Of a stretch of 64,000 nucleotides of DNA, positions 25,430-34,137 are shown piece after piece; position 1 is the first letter of the stretch, and each line of letters starts with the position of its first letter. The DNA is from Clavibacter michiganensis subsp. insidiosus (GTDB taxonomy: Bacteria > Actinomycetota > Actinomycetes > Actinomycetales > Microbacteriaceae). The notes beneath the pieces were generated by a model. The model was given only the letters and a program-made list of their open reading frames with translations, did no database searches and was not told the origin of the DNA. The stretch spans positions 11,339-75,338 of the forward strand of contig NZ_MZMO01000002.1 in assembly GCF_002240565.1 (NCBI RefSeq), read 5' to 3'. Both the position numbers and the translations under genes were made by a program.

Positions 25430-26596
25430 CTACTTATCTAGGTTATGACTTACGTGAGCAGGCAGAGTCCGGAGCCAGGCTGCGATGCCACTGTCGAACG
25501 CTTTGGGTCCCACGTTGTACTCCCAAGCATGTCCGGCACGGGAGGTCTCGAACAGATCGGCGTAGTCAGGGTTCGCGGCGACGACCATCTTCGAGATCGC
25601 GAGCGGGATCTTTTCGTCGCCAGCGGAGTGCACGACGAGGCAGGGCTTCTGAATGCGGCCGGGGACGCTCCAGTCCATCGCGTCGAAGTCGATGGGTTCG
25701 GGCACCCCCACGATGCGGCTCACTCGGGGACTGGACAGGGCCGCCATCGCGAGGTCGCCGCACACGCGGGGCAGGCCCACGATGTGCGCACCGTGACGGA
25801 TGGTTCCGCGCCACTGCAGAGCGGGAGAGACGACGACGACGCCCGCGATGAGGTCGCGGTGCTCGGATCGTTCGGAGGTGAGCAGCACGACGCTGGCGCC
25901 CATCGACCAACCGAAGAGCACGATTCGTCGAGCGCCGTGCTTCACCGCATAGGTGACGGCTGCGTTGACGTCGGGCCATTCGGCCAGGCCGAGCATGGAG
26001 GCGCCCTTGTAGGTCGTGGGACCCTCGCCGTCTCCCCGGTACGAGACGACCAGGGAGGTAAAGCCGAGGCTTCGTGCTGCAGGCACCGTGCGAAGCGCAT
26101 TGATCCGCGTAGTGCGGATCCCGTGCACGTGGATCGCCCAGGTGTCGTTGTCGTCCGGGACGGTGTCGACGGGCGGGATGAGCCAGGCCGGGGCGGTGCC
26201 CCCTGCGACGGGAATGTCAACGTCCTGCGCGGCCTCGTCAATCTCGCGCGGCCCGCTGAAGACGTCGCCCTCCCAGTGGGAGTAGCGCGTCGGCTGTAGC
26301 GGGCTGCCGACGGTAGCGAGGACGGCTCGCTCGACGGTCTTGGCGCGGCGGTCGGTAGACAGGATCTCGCCGATGATCGCGTGGCCGGCGCCGGCGTCGT
26401 AGGAGAGCCCGAATGTCCCCGCGTGTGTGGTGCGGGGGTTGGCCTCGAGCGTCACGCGGCCGGCTTCGACAGCGTGCACGTGGACGTTTCGGAACGGCTT
26501 GGGCATGACCGCGACTCGGGCGAGCTTGATCGCGAGGGCGAACACGGCGCCGATGAGGACGGCGGCGCCGACGCCGGCGCGGAGGAAGTAGGCCAC
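25430..26596 (-). CDS. Membrane-anchored alpha/beta hydrolase
   Basis: The protein has 388 residues with an N-terminal membrane segment (5-27). The nucleophile elbow GWSMGAS places Ser231, IHVHGIR is the oxyanion region, and VVHSAGDEKIP and SRAGHAWEY supply the likely Asp and His. The family covers lipases, esterases and peptidases, and the substrate cannot be told. It is the last gene of a cassette with an XRE regulator, ImmA/IrrE protease and polytopic protein, its ATG overlapping the previous stop. Confidence 0.8.
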   Translation of the reverse strand: MAYFLRAGVGAAVLIGAVFALAIKLARVAVMPKPFRNVHVHAVEAGRVTLEANPRTTHAGTFGLSYDAGAGHAIIGEILSTDRRAKTVERAVLATVGSPLQPTRYSHWEGDVFSGPREIDEAAQDVDIPVAGGTAPAWLIPPVDTVPDDNDTWAIHVHGIRTTRINALRTVPAARSLGFTSLVVSYRGDGEGPTTYKGASMLGLAEWPDVNAAVTYAVKHGARRIVLFGWSMGASVVLLTSERSEHRDLIAGVVVVSPALQWRGTIRHGAHIVGLPRVCGDLAMAALSSPRVSRIVGVPEPIDFDAMDWSVPGRIQKPCLVVHSAGDEKIPLAISKMVVAANPDYADLFETSRAGHAWEYNVGPKAFDSGIAAWLRTLPAHVSHNLDK

Positions 26597-27576
26597 TATC
26601 GTGCGTCCGTTCTCGTGGGGCGAGGCCGGGCCTCGCTCGTGGTCTGCGAGCTGGCGAGCTCCCGGGTCAGCACCGCCTCAGCACCGGCGACGACTCGCCG
26701 GTTGTGAGGCGTGAGGTCGATGCGACCCGCGAGTTCCTCGTCGCGGAGGCGGATCAGTAGGTCGTAGGCGGTCATGAGCCGGTTGTCGCCGTACACGTCC
26801 TGGCGGCTGACCTGCGGCACAGGGACGTTCGCGCTGCTCATGGTCTGCGTTAGGCGTCGGATGGCGATCGTCATCCGCGTGTCGCGGACCCACTTGCGGA
26901 CGGTGAATGAGGCGATGCCCGCGACGATGAGGATCACGCCGGAGTAGAACAGCGGGTCGAATGCCGCGTAGCCGGCGGCCTGGACGACGGCCGGCTGGAT
27001 GATGTAGTGGCCGATGAAGAGCCACACGATTTCGTTGAGGGCGCCGACGGTGCAGAGCGCTCCGCCGATCCTGAACGGCCAGTAGCTTGCGCTGCGGCTG
27101 GGCTGTGCGGCGATCACGAGCCGCACGGAGATGACGACGATGCCGACGAGGTAGATCGAGGCGCACAGCACGGCGCTCAGCTGTTCGATGTGGTCGTGGA
27201 TGAACGTGATTGACGTCGGTCCGCGGTGGATGTTCACGAAGGCGATCGTGAAGCCCGCGAACACGACCATCATCGGCCCGTAGCGGCGGAGCGGTCCCAT
27301 GCGTGCGACGTCGTGCTCGGGCACCGTGGAGAGGACCAGGAGCCAGAACGCGGTCGATGCCAGGTAGTTCTGCACGAGGTACAGGACGTTGTCTCCGCCG
27401 AGGGCGCCGTCCATGACCTCGACGGGGATGATGCTTCCCAGCGTCAGGACGGCGAGGGCACCGAACCCGGACGCCAGCCATGACAGGCGGGCGCGGGGGG
27501 TGCGGACGGCGGATCGTGTTCGGAGGACGAACACGAGCGAGAGGATGACGAACGCGGCGGTGTGGATCGAGCCCAT
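26596..27576 (-). CDS. MAB_1171c-like polytopic membrane protein
   Basis: The protein has 326 residues with seven to eight hydrophobic segments over residues 5-240 and a cytoplasmic C-terminal domain (TPHNRRVVAGAEAVLTRELAS near 290-310). This pattern, together with adjacent ImmA/IrrE and XRE genes, matches the MAB_1171c/DUF6545 family of actinobacteria, called putative transporters without proof. It starts directly at the ImmA stop. Confidence 0.7.
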   Translation of the reverse strand: MGSIHTAAFVILSLVFVLRTRSAVRTPRARLSWLASGFGALAVLTLGSIIPVEVMDGALGGDNVLYLVQNYLASTAFWLLVLSTVPEHDVARMGPLRRYGPMMVVFAGFTIAFVNIHRGPTSITFIHDHIEQLSAVLCASIYLVGIVVISVRLVIAAQPSRSASYWPFRIGGALCTVGALNEIVWLFIGHYIIQPAVVQAAGYAAFDPLFYSGVILIVAGIASFTVRKWVRDTRMTIAIRRLTQTMSSANVPVPQVSRQDVYGDNRLMTAYDLLIRLRDEELAGRIDLTPHNRRVVAGAEAVLTRELASSQTTSEARPRPTRTDAR

Positions 27577-28086
27577 CTATCCGAAGGCCTGCTCATCTGC
27601 GAGGTAGCGGGGCCGGAGGAGCGATCGTCCGAGGAGGCGGGCCAGGCTCTCGGCCTCGCCCTCGAACGTGTCGTGGCGCGTGGTGACCCGCGCCGTGTCG
27701 GGCTCGAGGCGGCGCCCGCGAACAGTGCAGCCCTCGCGTACGAATGTACTCACGTCCCCCGGCGTCGCGAAGTCCGCGCACCCCGGGTGCTCGTAGACGA
27801 TGTGGGCGAGCTCGTGCAGGACGCAATGGGTCTGGTACAGCGGCGAGTCCGTGGAGCGGACCAGCACGACGTCCTGGTCCGGGTAGGCGAGCCAGAGCGC
27901 CGTCAGGCGCTCCCACCGCTCGTCCCCCAGCCGCTCGATGATGACGGGCTTGCCGCTGATCTGCGACACGACCTGCACCAGATCATCGACCGTGCGCGGC
28001 ACGTCGAGCTTGTGGGCGGCGAACACGGCGGCACTGCGCTTCCCGATCTCGCCTGTGGTGTCCCACAGCTCTCTCGTACCGTTCAC
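27577..28086 (-). CDS. ImmA/IrrE-family metallopeptidase
   Basis: The protein has 169 residues. HELAH at 91-95 is the zinc motif and EGEAESLARLL supplies the downstream acidic ligand. Such proteases cleave XRE-type repressors and thereby trigger the genes they control. The adjacent XRE gene (overlap of four bases) is the likely substrate. Confidence 0.85.
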   Translation of the reverse strand: MNGTRELWDTTGEIGKRSAAVFAAHKLDVPRTVDDLVQVVSQISGKPVIIERLGDERWERLTALWLAYPDQDVVLVRSTDSPLYQTHCVLHELAHIVYEHPGCADFATPGDVSTFVREGCTVRGRRLEPDTARVTTRHDTFEGEAESLARLLGRSLLRPRYLADEQAFG

Positions 28087-28751
28087 TCCTGGCGGCCCTT
28101 CTCGATTGATCGGATGGCCTGAGTGATTGCGATCAGAGCTCCAGGCGATACGTCACCCAGCGCACGAGCGGCCACGGCAGTAGCCCCCGAATCGCGCAGA
28201 GCGCGCTGGAACGATACCTCTGCCTCAACTTGCGCCGCGGAATCTGTCCCCTGCAGCTCTGTCAGGTACGACAAGTCCACTCCGAAGTGCTCCGCAGCGG
28301 CGCTCAGGAGGGATACCGCAACCCGCCGGGGTCCCGAACCTGCGAGTAGCGCATCCCATGCGGCGGCAGTCACCTCTGCACCGGCCTGGATGAGCCCCTT
28401 CACGACGCTCTCTGTGGGCGCGTCGGGTCCGCTTAGGAAGCGGAGGCGGCGAGCGAGCTCCGCGGAGTCAGTGATCGTGATGGTGCCGGACTCCTCGTCG
28501 TCGTCGGAGAGGGACGTTGCGAGGACGATGACGTCTGCCGGACTCACCCCGAAGGCGGTAGCGAGCTTGTCGATGTCGTTGGTGTCGAAGAGCGCATCGC
28601 CGCGCAGGCGCATGTAGAAGTAGTTTGGGGAGAAGTCCGCTTGACGGATGAGCTCCACGTTGGTCATGTGGGCTTCGTCGCGGAGGCGCGTGACGGCCTT
28701 GACGATCTGCCTGGAGAAGGGTGACGGAGTCCCGCTTGCACGTCTACCCAT
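28083..28751 (-). CDS. XRE-family transcriptional regulator
   Basis: The protein has 222 residues. An N-terminal HTH (MTNVELIRQADFSPNYFYMRLRG region, residues 28-75) is followed by a long helical domain (about 100-220). It probably controls its own four-gene operon through the palindrome at 28820 and is a candidate substrate for the ImmA/IrrE protease downstream. Confidence 0.8.
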   Translation of the reverse strand: MGRRASGTPSPFSRQIVKAVTRLRDEAHMTNVELIRQADFSPNYFYMRLRGDALFDTNDIDKLATAFGVSPADVIVLATSLSDDDEESGTITITDSAELARRLRFLSGPDAPTESVVKGLIQAGAEVTAAAWDALLAGSGPRRVAVSLLSAAAEHFGVDLSYLTELQGTDSAAQVEAEVSFQRALRDSGATAVAARALGDVSPGALIAITQAIRSIEKGRQE

Positions 28752-28819
28752 CTCAGGATCGTATCAAGAGCGGCCCCAACCTGGATGAGTAGCGCGCATG
28801 CGTGATTAACGAGATGGGC

Positions 28820-28833
28820 ACTCTAATAAGAGT
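28820..28833. promoter_or_regulatory. Palindrome between divergent genes, XRE operator candidate
   Basis: ACTCT-AATA-AGAGT is a perfect inverted repeat in the AT-rich gap between the XRE gene (-) and the small gene at 28951 (+). It overlaps possible -10 sequences in both directions. Confidence 0.5.
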
Positions 28834-28950
28834 AACACGGGCATCCCTATTTTGATAGAGTCCACGTGGGCTGCCGTGCTACTGAGCACAGCATCCGACA
28901 CACCGACAGTACAGCCGCCCGCGGACTCCCTGATCAGAGAGGATGTGCCC

Positions 28951-29193
28951 ATGTCAGTCACTAAGGGAGTTCAGCGACGCCGCCGTGGCGAAGAGCGCGC
29001 CAACCTCGCGCTTGGCCGCTTCTGGGTCCCCGCGGACCAGCTCGCCGCCGTCAAGAAGGCCGCTGCCGAGTCGAACCTCGCCGAGGGGCTGTACATGGAA
29101 CTTCTGCTCAGCCGTCTCGCTGAGCAGAGCGGCAGCCTGCCGCGCTTCACAATGACCGCTGACGAGGAGCTGCCGATCGCAGACGTCGCTTAA
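28951..29193 (+). CDS. Small basic protein upstream of rep, 80 residues
   Basis: ATG 28951 follows AGAGAGGA. The protein starts MSVTKGVQRRRRGEER, has a helix (DQLAAVKKAAAESNLAEGLYMELLLSRLAEQ) and an acidic end. Small proteins of this kind just before rep often control copy number. A ribbon-helix-helix fold is possible but not demonstrated. Confidence 0.55.
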   Translation: MSVTKGVQRRRRGEERANLALGRFWVPADQLAAVKKAAAESNLAEGLYMELLLSRLAEQSGSLPRFTMTADEELPIADVA

Positions 29194-29197
29194 ACGA

Positions 29198-29227
29198 AGG
29201 AGCCCGCCGCTTCCGCGACGGGCTCCT
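29198..29227 (+). terminator. Hairpin between the small gene and rep
   Basis: AGGAGCCCG and CGGGCTCCT form a nine-base stem with a 12-base loop immediately after the stop at 29193. It may terminate or attenuate transcription into rep. Confidence 0.7.
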
Positions 29228-29315
29228 GCACGTGTTGTAGCTCTAACCCTCCAAGCCTGGCAGCACCGAGGTTCGAGCTAAGGAAGTTCCACCAGCCCTC
29301 ACGGGAGGCTTCGCT

Positions 29316-31277
29316 ATGTCCGTCACTGTACCGCACGATGCGGTATTTGCACCCGCACGTCCCCACTTTGGGGCGGCGTGGGAGCTCACGCGCCGCCTGA
29401 GCCCGCGCGACCAGGTGCGGTCGATGGTCCGTGACGCCTACGGCCGGCTCGACGGGAACAGCTACCCACGTCTGCACCAGCTCGGCGCCGCGGCGCCGTC
29501 GACGCCGTGGGCGATCCGCCTGGCAGATCCCGCCGGCCGGTACCGGCTGCTGTGCTTCGACTTCGACGGCAAGGACAGCACCGGCGTGGTCCCGGAGCTG
29601 ATGGAACAGGCCCAAGACCAGGCCGCCGTGCTCTCGCGCACGCTCGACGAGCTGGCGATCGCGCACGTGCTCTGCCGCTCCTCCGCCGGCGGAGGCCGCC
29701 ACGTCTGGATCGCCGTCGACGGCGGCGCCGACGCCGCCCAGGTCGGCGCCCTCGCGGCCGCCGCTCGCGCCAACTTCTCCACCCTCGACCACGGCATGCT
29801 CCGCAACCCCGCCGAAGGCGCTGCCCGTCCCCCGCTCTCCCCACACCGCGACGGCACCAGCTCGCGCGTCCTCACCGGCCGCATCGACGCGCTCCTGACA
29901 CCGTCGACGACGACGGCAGACCTAGACGCGCTCACCGCGCTCCTCCTCGAGCGCGCGCCGGCGCCGCGCACGGCCGACAGCGCCCCGTCGGGCCCCGTCG
30001 ATGCCCGCCACCGCACGCACCGCGAGCTCAGCCGCGCAGGAGCGGCGCACATGGCCACGATCGACGGCGGCGGGAACCCGTCCTGGACGGGCTTCATGTG
30101 CCTCCTCGCGGCCGCGAACGCCGGCTGGACCCTCGACGACGTCGAGCACGCCGCCCGGACCGCGCCGGGCATGGAGCACTACCGGACCAAGAACACCGGC
30201 CGCGGCGGCCGCCGCGCCCGCAGCACCGCCGAGGCACGCGAACGCCTGGAACGGCAATGGTCCCGCGCCCAGCAGTACGCGGCCGTACAACGGCCGCTCC
30301 CGGCCCGCCGCGAGCCGCAAGACCTCACGGAGCTGCAGGCGATCGTCGCCGACGTCGACGCCATCCTCACCTCGTTCCGGGTCACCCCCGGCCGATGGGC
30401 CCGGTCCGAGGCCGACGCCTCCCGGCGCTCGATCCTCACCGCCCTCACCTACCTCACCCTGCAGACCGGGAAGCGGACCGTCGCGGCCTCGATCCGGGAT
30501 CTCGCCCTGATGGCAGGCCTTGGCCGCAGCACCGCGCAGCGGGCCCTCCAGGCCCTCCAGGAAGCCGGCTTCATCGACCGCGTCACCGCGTCCGACGCCG
30601 GCAACGCCGCGGAATGGCGGGTAACCTGGCGACTTTCCACAGCCCACGGTGCAGTTGGGTCACAACCACTCGATAACCCCCGCCCCCCGGCCGAACTGTT
30701 CGCCCATCGCGCCGAGCTCGTCGCTCTCCTCGAGCACGAGCTCGTCGACCAACGCCACGACCTGTTCACCCGCCCGGGCCTTGGACACCTCGCCGGCAGG
30801 CTCTACGCCACGCTCGGCCAGCACACCGCCCTCACCGTCGACGGCGCCGCCCGGATCCTCGGCGTGAGCACCCGCCACACCGCGACGATCCTCAGCCGGC
30901 TCCGCCAGCACCGCCTCATCAAGACCCACCCCCACGGATGGACCCGAGCCGCCCGCGACCTCCGCGACGCCGCCGCACGCGCCGTCGACGTCGCTGGGCT
31001 CCTCCTCGACCGCGCACACCGGTACCAGGCGGAGCGAGAGGTCTGGGCCTGGTGGAATGCCGAGCTCACGACGATGCACACCACTCCTCGAGCCCGACCC
31101 CGACGCCCCACGGTGTCGAGCCGGCCCCTCTTCGCGGCGCCGACCGCGGGCGAGCGCGTCTGGCCCCGCTACCCCCGTACAGCCACCCGGGCGGACCACC
31201 GTGCAGCTCGAGCGCTCGTCCTCGACGGCGCCCTCAACACCGAAGCCCGCTGGCAGTACCTCGGCGAGGCCGCCTAG
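29316..31277 (+). CDS. rep: Plasmid replication initiator with archaeo-eukaryotic primase core
   Basis: The protein has 653 residues. Residues 65-200 carry the primase-polymerase signature: CFDFDGKD (Asp82, Asp84) and SSAGGGRHVWIAV (His129). A primase C-terminal helical region follows (about 225-330). Two winged-helix domains appear at about 385-440 (SIRDLALMAGLGRSTAQRALQALQEAGFI) and 505-555 (AARILGVSTRHTATILSRLRQHRLI). Such proteins start replication of actinobacterial plasmids. GGGAGG precedes ATG 29316. No iterons were recognised nearby. A broken copy of its last 40 codons lies at 31749. Confidence 0.82.
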   Translation: MSVTVPHDAVFAPARPHFGAAWELTRRLSPRDQVRSMVRDAYGRLDGNSYPRLHQLGAAAPSTPWAIRLADPAGRYRLLCFDFDGKDSTGVVPELMEQAQDQAAVLSRTLDELAIAHVLCRSSAGGGRHVWIAVDGGADAAQVGALAAAARANFSTLDHGMLRNPAEGAARPPLSPHRDGTSSRVLTGRIDALLTPSTTTADLDALTALLLERAPAPRTADSAPSGPVDARHRTHRELSRAGAAHMATIDGGGNPSWTGFMCLLAAANAGWTLDDVEHAARTAPGMEHYRTKNTGRGGRRARSTAEARERLERQWSRAQQYAAVQRPLPARREPQDLTELQAIVADVDAILTSFRVTPGRWARSEADASRRSILTALTYLTLQTGKRTVAASIRDLALMAGLGRSTAQRALQALQEAGFIDRVTASDAGNAAEWRVTWRLSTAHGAVGSQPLDNPRPPAELFAHRAELVALLEHELVDQRHDLFTRPGLGHLAGRLYATLGQHTALTVDGAARILGVSTRHTATILSRLRQHRLIKTHPHGWTRAARDLRDAAARAVDVAGLLLDRAHRYQAEREVWAWWNAELTTMHTTPRARPRRPTVSSRPLFAAPTAGERVWPRYPRTATRADHRAARALVLDGALNTEARWQYLGEAA

Positions 31278-31630
31278 TTGCTCGACCCGTTGCGGACCGA
31301 CCGACGAAGTGCAAGCGCATCCAGCAGCAGGCTCAGGAGAGCGAAGAGGCCCAGCACCTTCGGGTTGTACTCGGTGCCGAACGTGGTCATTACTGCGAAC
31401 ACGGACCCGAGGACGACGAGAATGCCGGACGCCCACATCAGAGCGCCCTTACCGCCTGCGGCTAGAGCCAGCCCAAGTACGCCGAATGGTGCAGCCAGCC
31501 CGACAAGTTCCAAGTCACCATTAGCTGCACCAATTCCCATCACGATAATTGCGACAGACGTGAGTACAGCGATGAACCACTCGTAGAATGTGAAGTCCTT
31601 AATATCTGTCGCCGCAGGAATGTTAGCCAT
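31274..31630 (-). CDS. Membrane protein with four segments, 118 residues
   Basis: Hydrophobic segments lie near residues 16-36, 42-60, 64-84 and 92-108, and the basic end reads RRSVRNGSSN. It converges on rep with a four-base overlap at the stops. Family not recognised. Base composition is lower in GC than rep. Confidence 0.6.
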   Translation of the reverse strand: MANIPAATDIKDFTFYEWFIAVLTSVAIIVMGIGAANGDLELVGLAAPFGVLGLALAAGGKGALMWASGILVVLGSVFAVMTTFGTEYNPKVLGLFALLSLLLDALALRRSVRNGSSN

Positions 31631-31748
31631 GTGAAGAGGGTACCGAGAGGCGAAGCAGGATTGCTCTACCCCTGTTCGGGCTGACGCGCCCCCGCTGCCC
31701 CGCGCACCTGCGGGCGCTCGTGCGCCGGCTGCGACGGCGGGTGAGGCC

Positions 31749-31870
31749 GTGCCGGCCCCGCTACCCCGGATGGCCACTCGTGTGGACCACCGTGCAGCTC
31801 GAGCGCCCGTCCTCGACAGCGCTCTCAACCCCGCGGCCCGCTGGTCAGCACCTCGGGGAGGCTGCCTAGC
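31749..31870 (+). pseudogene. Duplicated remnant of the rep 3' end
   Basis: The 3' 115 bases of rep (31163-31277) recur here with substitutions, including DHRAARA(P/L)VLDxALN and a final GEAA- or GGCLA-like end before TAG. The frame is not linked to any complete gene. It sits directly before the second copy of the 285-bp leader, so it marks a recombination event. Confidence 0.75.
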
Positions 31871-31950
31871 TGCTGCTGACGTCGACGTGGTGGACTCCGC
31901 CGGTCGACGTCGTGCTGGGGGGGGGCTGGTGGGGCGCCGCGTGGCGGCGC

Positions 31951-32235
31951 GCGCGGCTCGGCCGCGCTGGTCGCTGCGCTCCATCGGAGCCGCTGCGCGG
32001 CACAGCCACGGACCCTGCGGGCCCGTTCTTATGCCGTGAAGCCTTCGGCAGTGTGCGGTCGGCCGGCTTCCGCGCAAGCGGCTGCGCCGCCGGTTCCTCC
32101 GAGAGTTTCGGGACGCGGTCGCAAGCTCCCTTATTTCGGCCCGAAATTCTCTCCCCCACCGCCCTACCGGGTTGCGCTCCACCCGACCTCCCTAGAAGGC
32201 GACAAGCGCCTTCACGGCAAAAGAACGAGGAGGAG
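31951..32235 (+). promoter_or_regulatory. Second copy of the conserved 285-bp leader
   Basis: It matches 1100-1384 without gaps and keeps both inverted arms (32025-32041 and 32210-32226). The inner stem differs on both sides: GAGAGTTTCGGG faces CCCGAAATTCTC, giving G-T where the ardC copy has C-C. Identity stops exactly at GAGGAGGAG, before each gene's own start. Confidence 0.65.
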
Positions 32236-32290
32236 TGAGAGCGCGGACACCCAGTGTCGAGGCCCCTCACCAAACCGGACAGGAGACCCG

Positions 32291-32989
32291 ATGTACATCA
32301 CCTACGAGCGCCCCCGCCAGTTGCACGACCGCGAGATGGACCCGCTCGCGCCCGACGCCGACCTCTCCCCCGCCGGCGAGAGCTGCGGTGAGACCACCTA
32401 CGACGTCCTCGGGAACCTGTGGACCTGCACCCGCCGCCCCCACACCGAGAGCGAGCATCGAGCCGCCTACGAGTACCGCGCCGAAGGCCCGCAGGGCGAG
32501 GTTGCCATCGCATGGGAGAGCAACTGGGGCGAGCCCGCCGCCCGACCCACCACCACACCGGCAGTCACGACGACGATCACGCACCCCTCCGCCGTCCGGC
32601 AGTGCTCCGTGACCGCCGACGACCTCGACCGCATCGAGCACCCCGTCTGGGAGACCTTCGTCCCCGAGGACTACGACGCCCTCACCATCACGACGACCGT
32701 CGCCGAGGCCGCCGCGGCCACGGCCGCCCTTGCCCGCCTGGTGGATGTGCTCTCCGCCGACGAGCTCTCGGGAAGCCTGGCCGCCGCGCTGGACTGCACT
32801 GCGGCCGACGCCATCGCGGATGTGCTCCGCACACAGGGCGCCGCGGGCGCGGCACACCGTTGGATTCGCGATCACTCCCAGCAGGACAAGCCAGGAGACG
32901 TGCACCACTCCCCCGCCCCGATGGCACCCGCTGAGTACGTCGTCCCCTTCGGCGCCGTGGGTGCTCTCAGCCGCGACAGCAGGCCGTAG
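32291..32989 (+). CDS. Hypothetical protein behind the leader, 232 residues
   Basis: ATG 32291 follows AGGAGACCCG. The N-terminal third has three cysteines (ESCGETTYDVLGNLWTCTRR) and His residues, maybe a metal site. The rest is Ala-rich and helical. Sharing the leader of ardC suggests expression at the same stage, hence possibly another protein that acts just after entry. Function unknown. Confidence 0.6.
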   Translation: MYITYERPRQLHDREMDPLAPDADLSPAGESCGETTYDVLGNLWTCTRRPHTESEHRAAYEYRAEGPQGEVAIAWESNWGEPAARPTTTPAVTTTITHPSAVRQCSVTADDLDRIEHPVWETFVPEDYDALTITTTVAEAAAATAALARLVDVLSADELSGSLAAALDCTAADAIADVLRTQGAAGAAHRWIRDHSQQDKPGDVHHSPAPMAPAEYVVPFGAVGALSRDSRP

Positions 32990-33160
32990 TTCCGTAACTG
33001 CGTAGTTACGGCACCACGTATCGACGCAGCCAGCGACTGAGCCCAGTGCCTCCGTAGATACGGAGGCACGCCGTTACGCGCTTACTGGACTCCGCATCTA
33101 CGGGGCCACGCAAGCACGCGGATACGCGGATACGGTTTTACTGAACCGCGTAACTACGGT
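32987..33160. promoter_or_regulatory. parS: parS-like cluster of palindromes
   Basis: Three CCGTA/TACGG-type inverted repeats lie directly before parA: CCGTAACTGCGTAGTTACGG (32992-33011), GCCTCCGTAGATACGGAGGC (33048-33067, perfect) and ACCGCGTAACTACGGT (33145-33160), plus half-sites such as CGCATCTACGG. The last one overlaps the expected parA promoter. This is the arrangement of a centromere that also works as the autoregulatory operator. Confidence 0.7.
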
Positions 33161-33171
33161 ACGCTGGGGTC

Positions 33172-33789
33172 ATGAAGGTCATAACGGTCACCAACTTCAA
33201 GGGCGGGTCAGGCAAGACGACCACAAGCGCCTACCTCGCTCACGCCTACGTGGCGATGGGGCGCAGTGTCCTCGTCATCGACGCCGACCCGCAGGGATCG
33301 GCTCTGCGATGGAGCGAACAGGGGGAGTGGGCGATCCCAACGATCGCGCTTCCCGTCAAGGACTTGCACAAGCGCTTGTCGGGATTCGTGCCGACATCGA
33401 CGGACGTCGTCATCATCGACACGCCGCCTCTTGAGGATCACGCCGGCATCGTGTCGTCGACGCTGCGAGCCGCGGACGTTGCCGTCGTTTCGATGGCGCC
33501 GACGATGGGGGAGTACGAGAGGCTGCCAGAGGTGTGGGCCGCCATCGACGACGTGGAGGCCCTGCGGTCCTCCCCGCTCGTGAGCGCGGTTCTGTTGAAT
33601 CGAACCATCACGAACGCGAACAGCACTCCTCTGTACCGCGGGCTGATGGAGGAGGACGGTCGGACGGTACTGCGCACGACGATCCCACGACGAGAGCCCA
33701 TCGCGCAGGCATTCGGCGCGCCCGTGACGGACCTCGGCAGGTACGCCGACGCCGCGCGCGAGATCGACGAGCTGGGGGTATCACAGTGA
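33172..33789 (+). CDS. parA: ParA-type partition ATPase
   Basis: The protein has 205 residues, the short ParA (type Ib) form without an N-terminal HTH. The deviant Walker A is FKGGSGKTTT (Lys10, Lys15); VLVIDADPQGSA and VVIIDTPPLED are the switch motifs. It segregates plasmid copies together with the overlapping small ParB gene. Confidence 0.88.
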   Translation: MKVITVTNFKGGSGKTTTSAYLAHAYVAMGRSVLVIDADPQGSALRWSEQGEWAIPTIALPVKDLHKRLSGFVPTSTDVVIIDTPPLEDHAGIVSSTLRAADVAVVSMAPTMGEYERLPEVWAAIDDVEALRSSPLVSAVLLNRTITNANSTPLYRGLMEEDGRTVLRTTIPRREPIAQAFGAPVTDLGRYADAAREIDELGVSQ

Positions 33790-34136
33790 GCAAGGCTGAA
33801 GAGCTCCGCGCACGCGCGCAGCGTGCGACCGAACGGGCAGTTACGCCGGTGCCGAGCGGCGAGCCGTCCAGGACTGAAGCGCCGGCGGCGGCGCCAGCGA
33901 CCGCCGCGCCCATGCGCCCGCCGGCGGTTCGCGCAAGCCCTGTCCGCATCACCGCGGATCTCCCGCCGAAGCACTACCGGGACCTCATCGCCTACGCCGG
34001 GGAGATCGCGAACACCCTTGGGAAGGCGAAGGTCGCTCACGTGCAAGTCATCCGTGCCCTCGTGGCGGAGCTTGCGGAGAGCGATGACCTCCAGGGTCGA
34101 ATCGCGAATAGGGTCGCTCAACAGCTCGAATCCTGA
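33786..34136 (+). CDS. parB: Small ParB/centromere-binding protein
   Basis: GTG 33786 overlaps the parA stop (GTGA). The 116-residue protein has a flexible Ala/Pro front and a C-terminal domain with strand VRITADLP and two helices (HYRDLIAYAGEIANTLG, AHVQVIRALVAELAE), as in ribbon-helix-helix ParB proteins of type Ib systems. It would bind the palindromes before parA. Confidence 0.75.
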   Translation: MSKAEELRARAQRATERAVTPVPSGEPSRTEAPAAAPATAAPMRPPAVRASPVRITADLPPKHYRDLIAYAGEIANTLGKAKVAHVQVIRALVAELAESDDLQGRIANRVAQQLES

Positions 34137-34137
34137 C

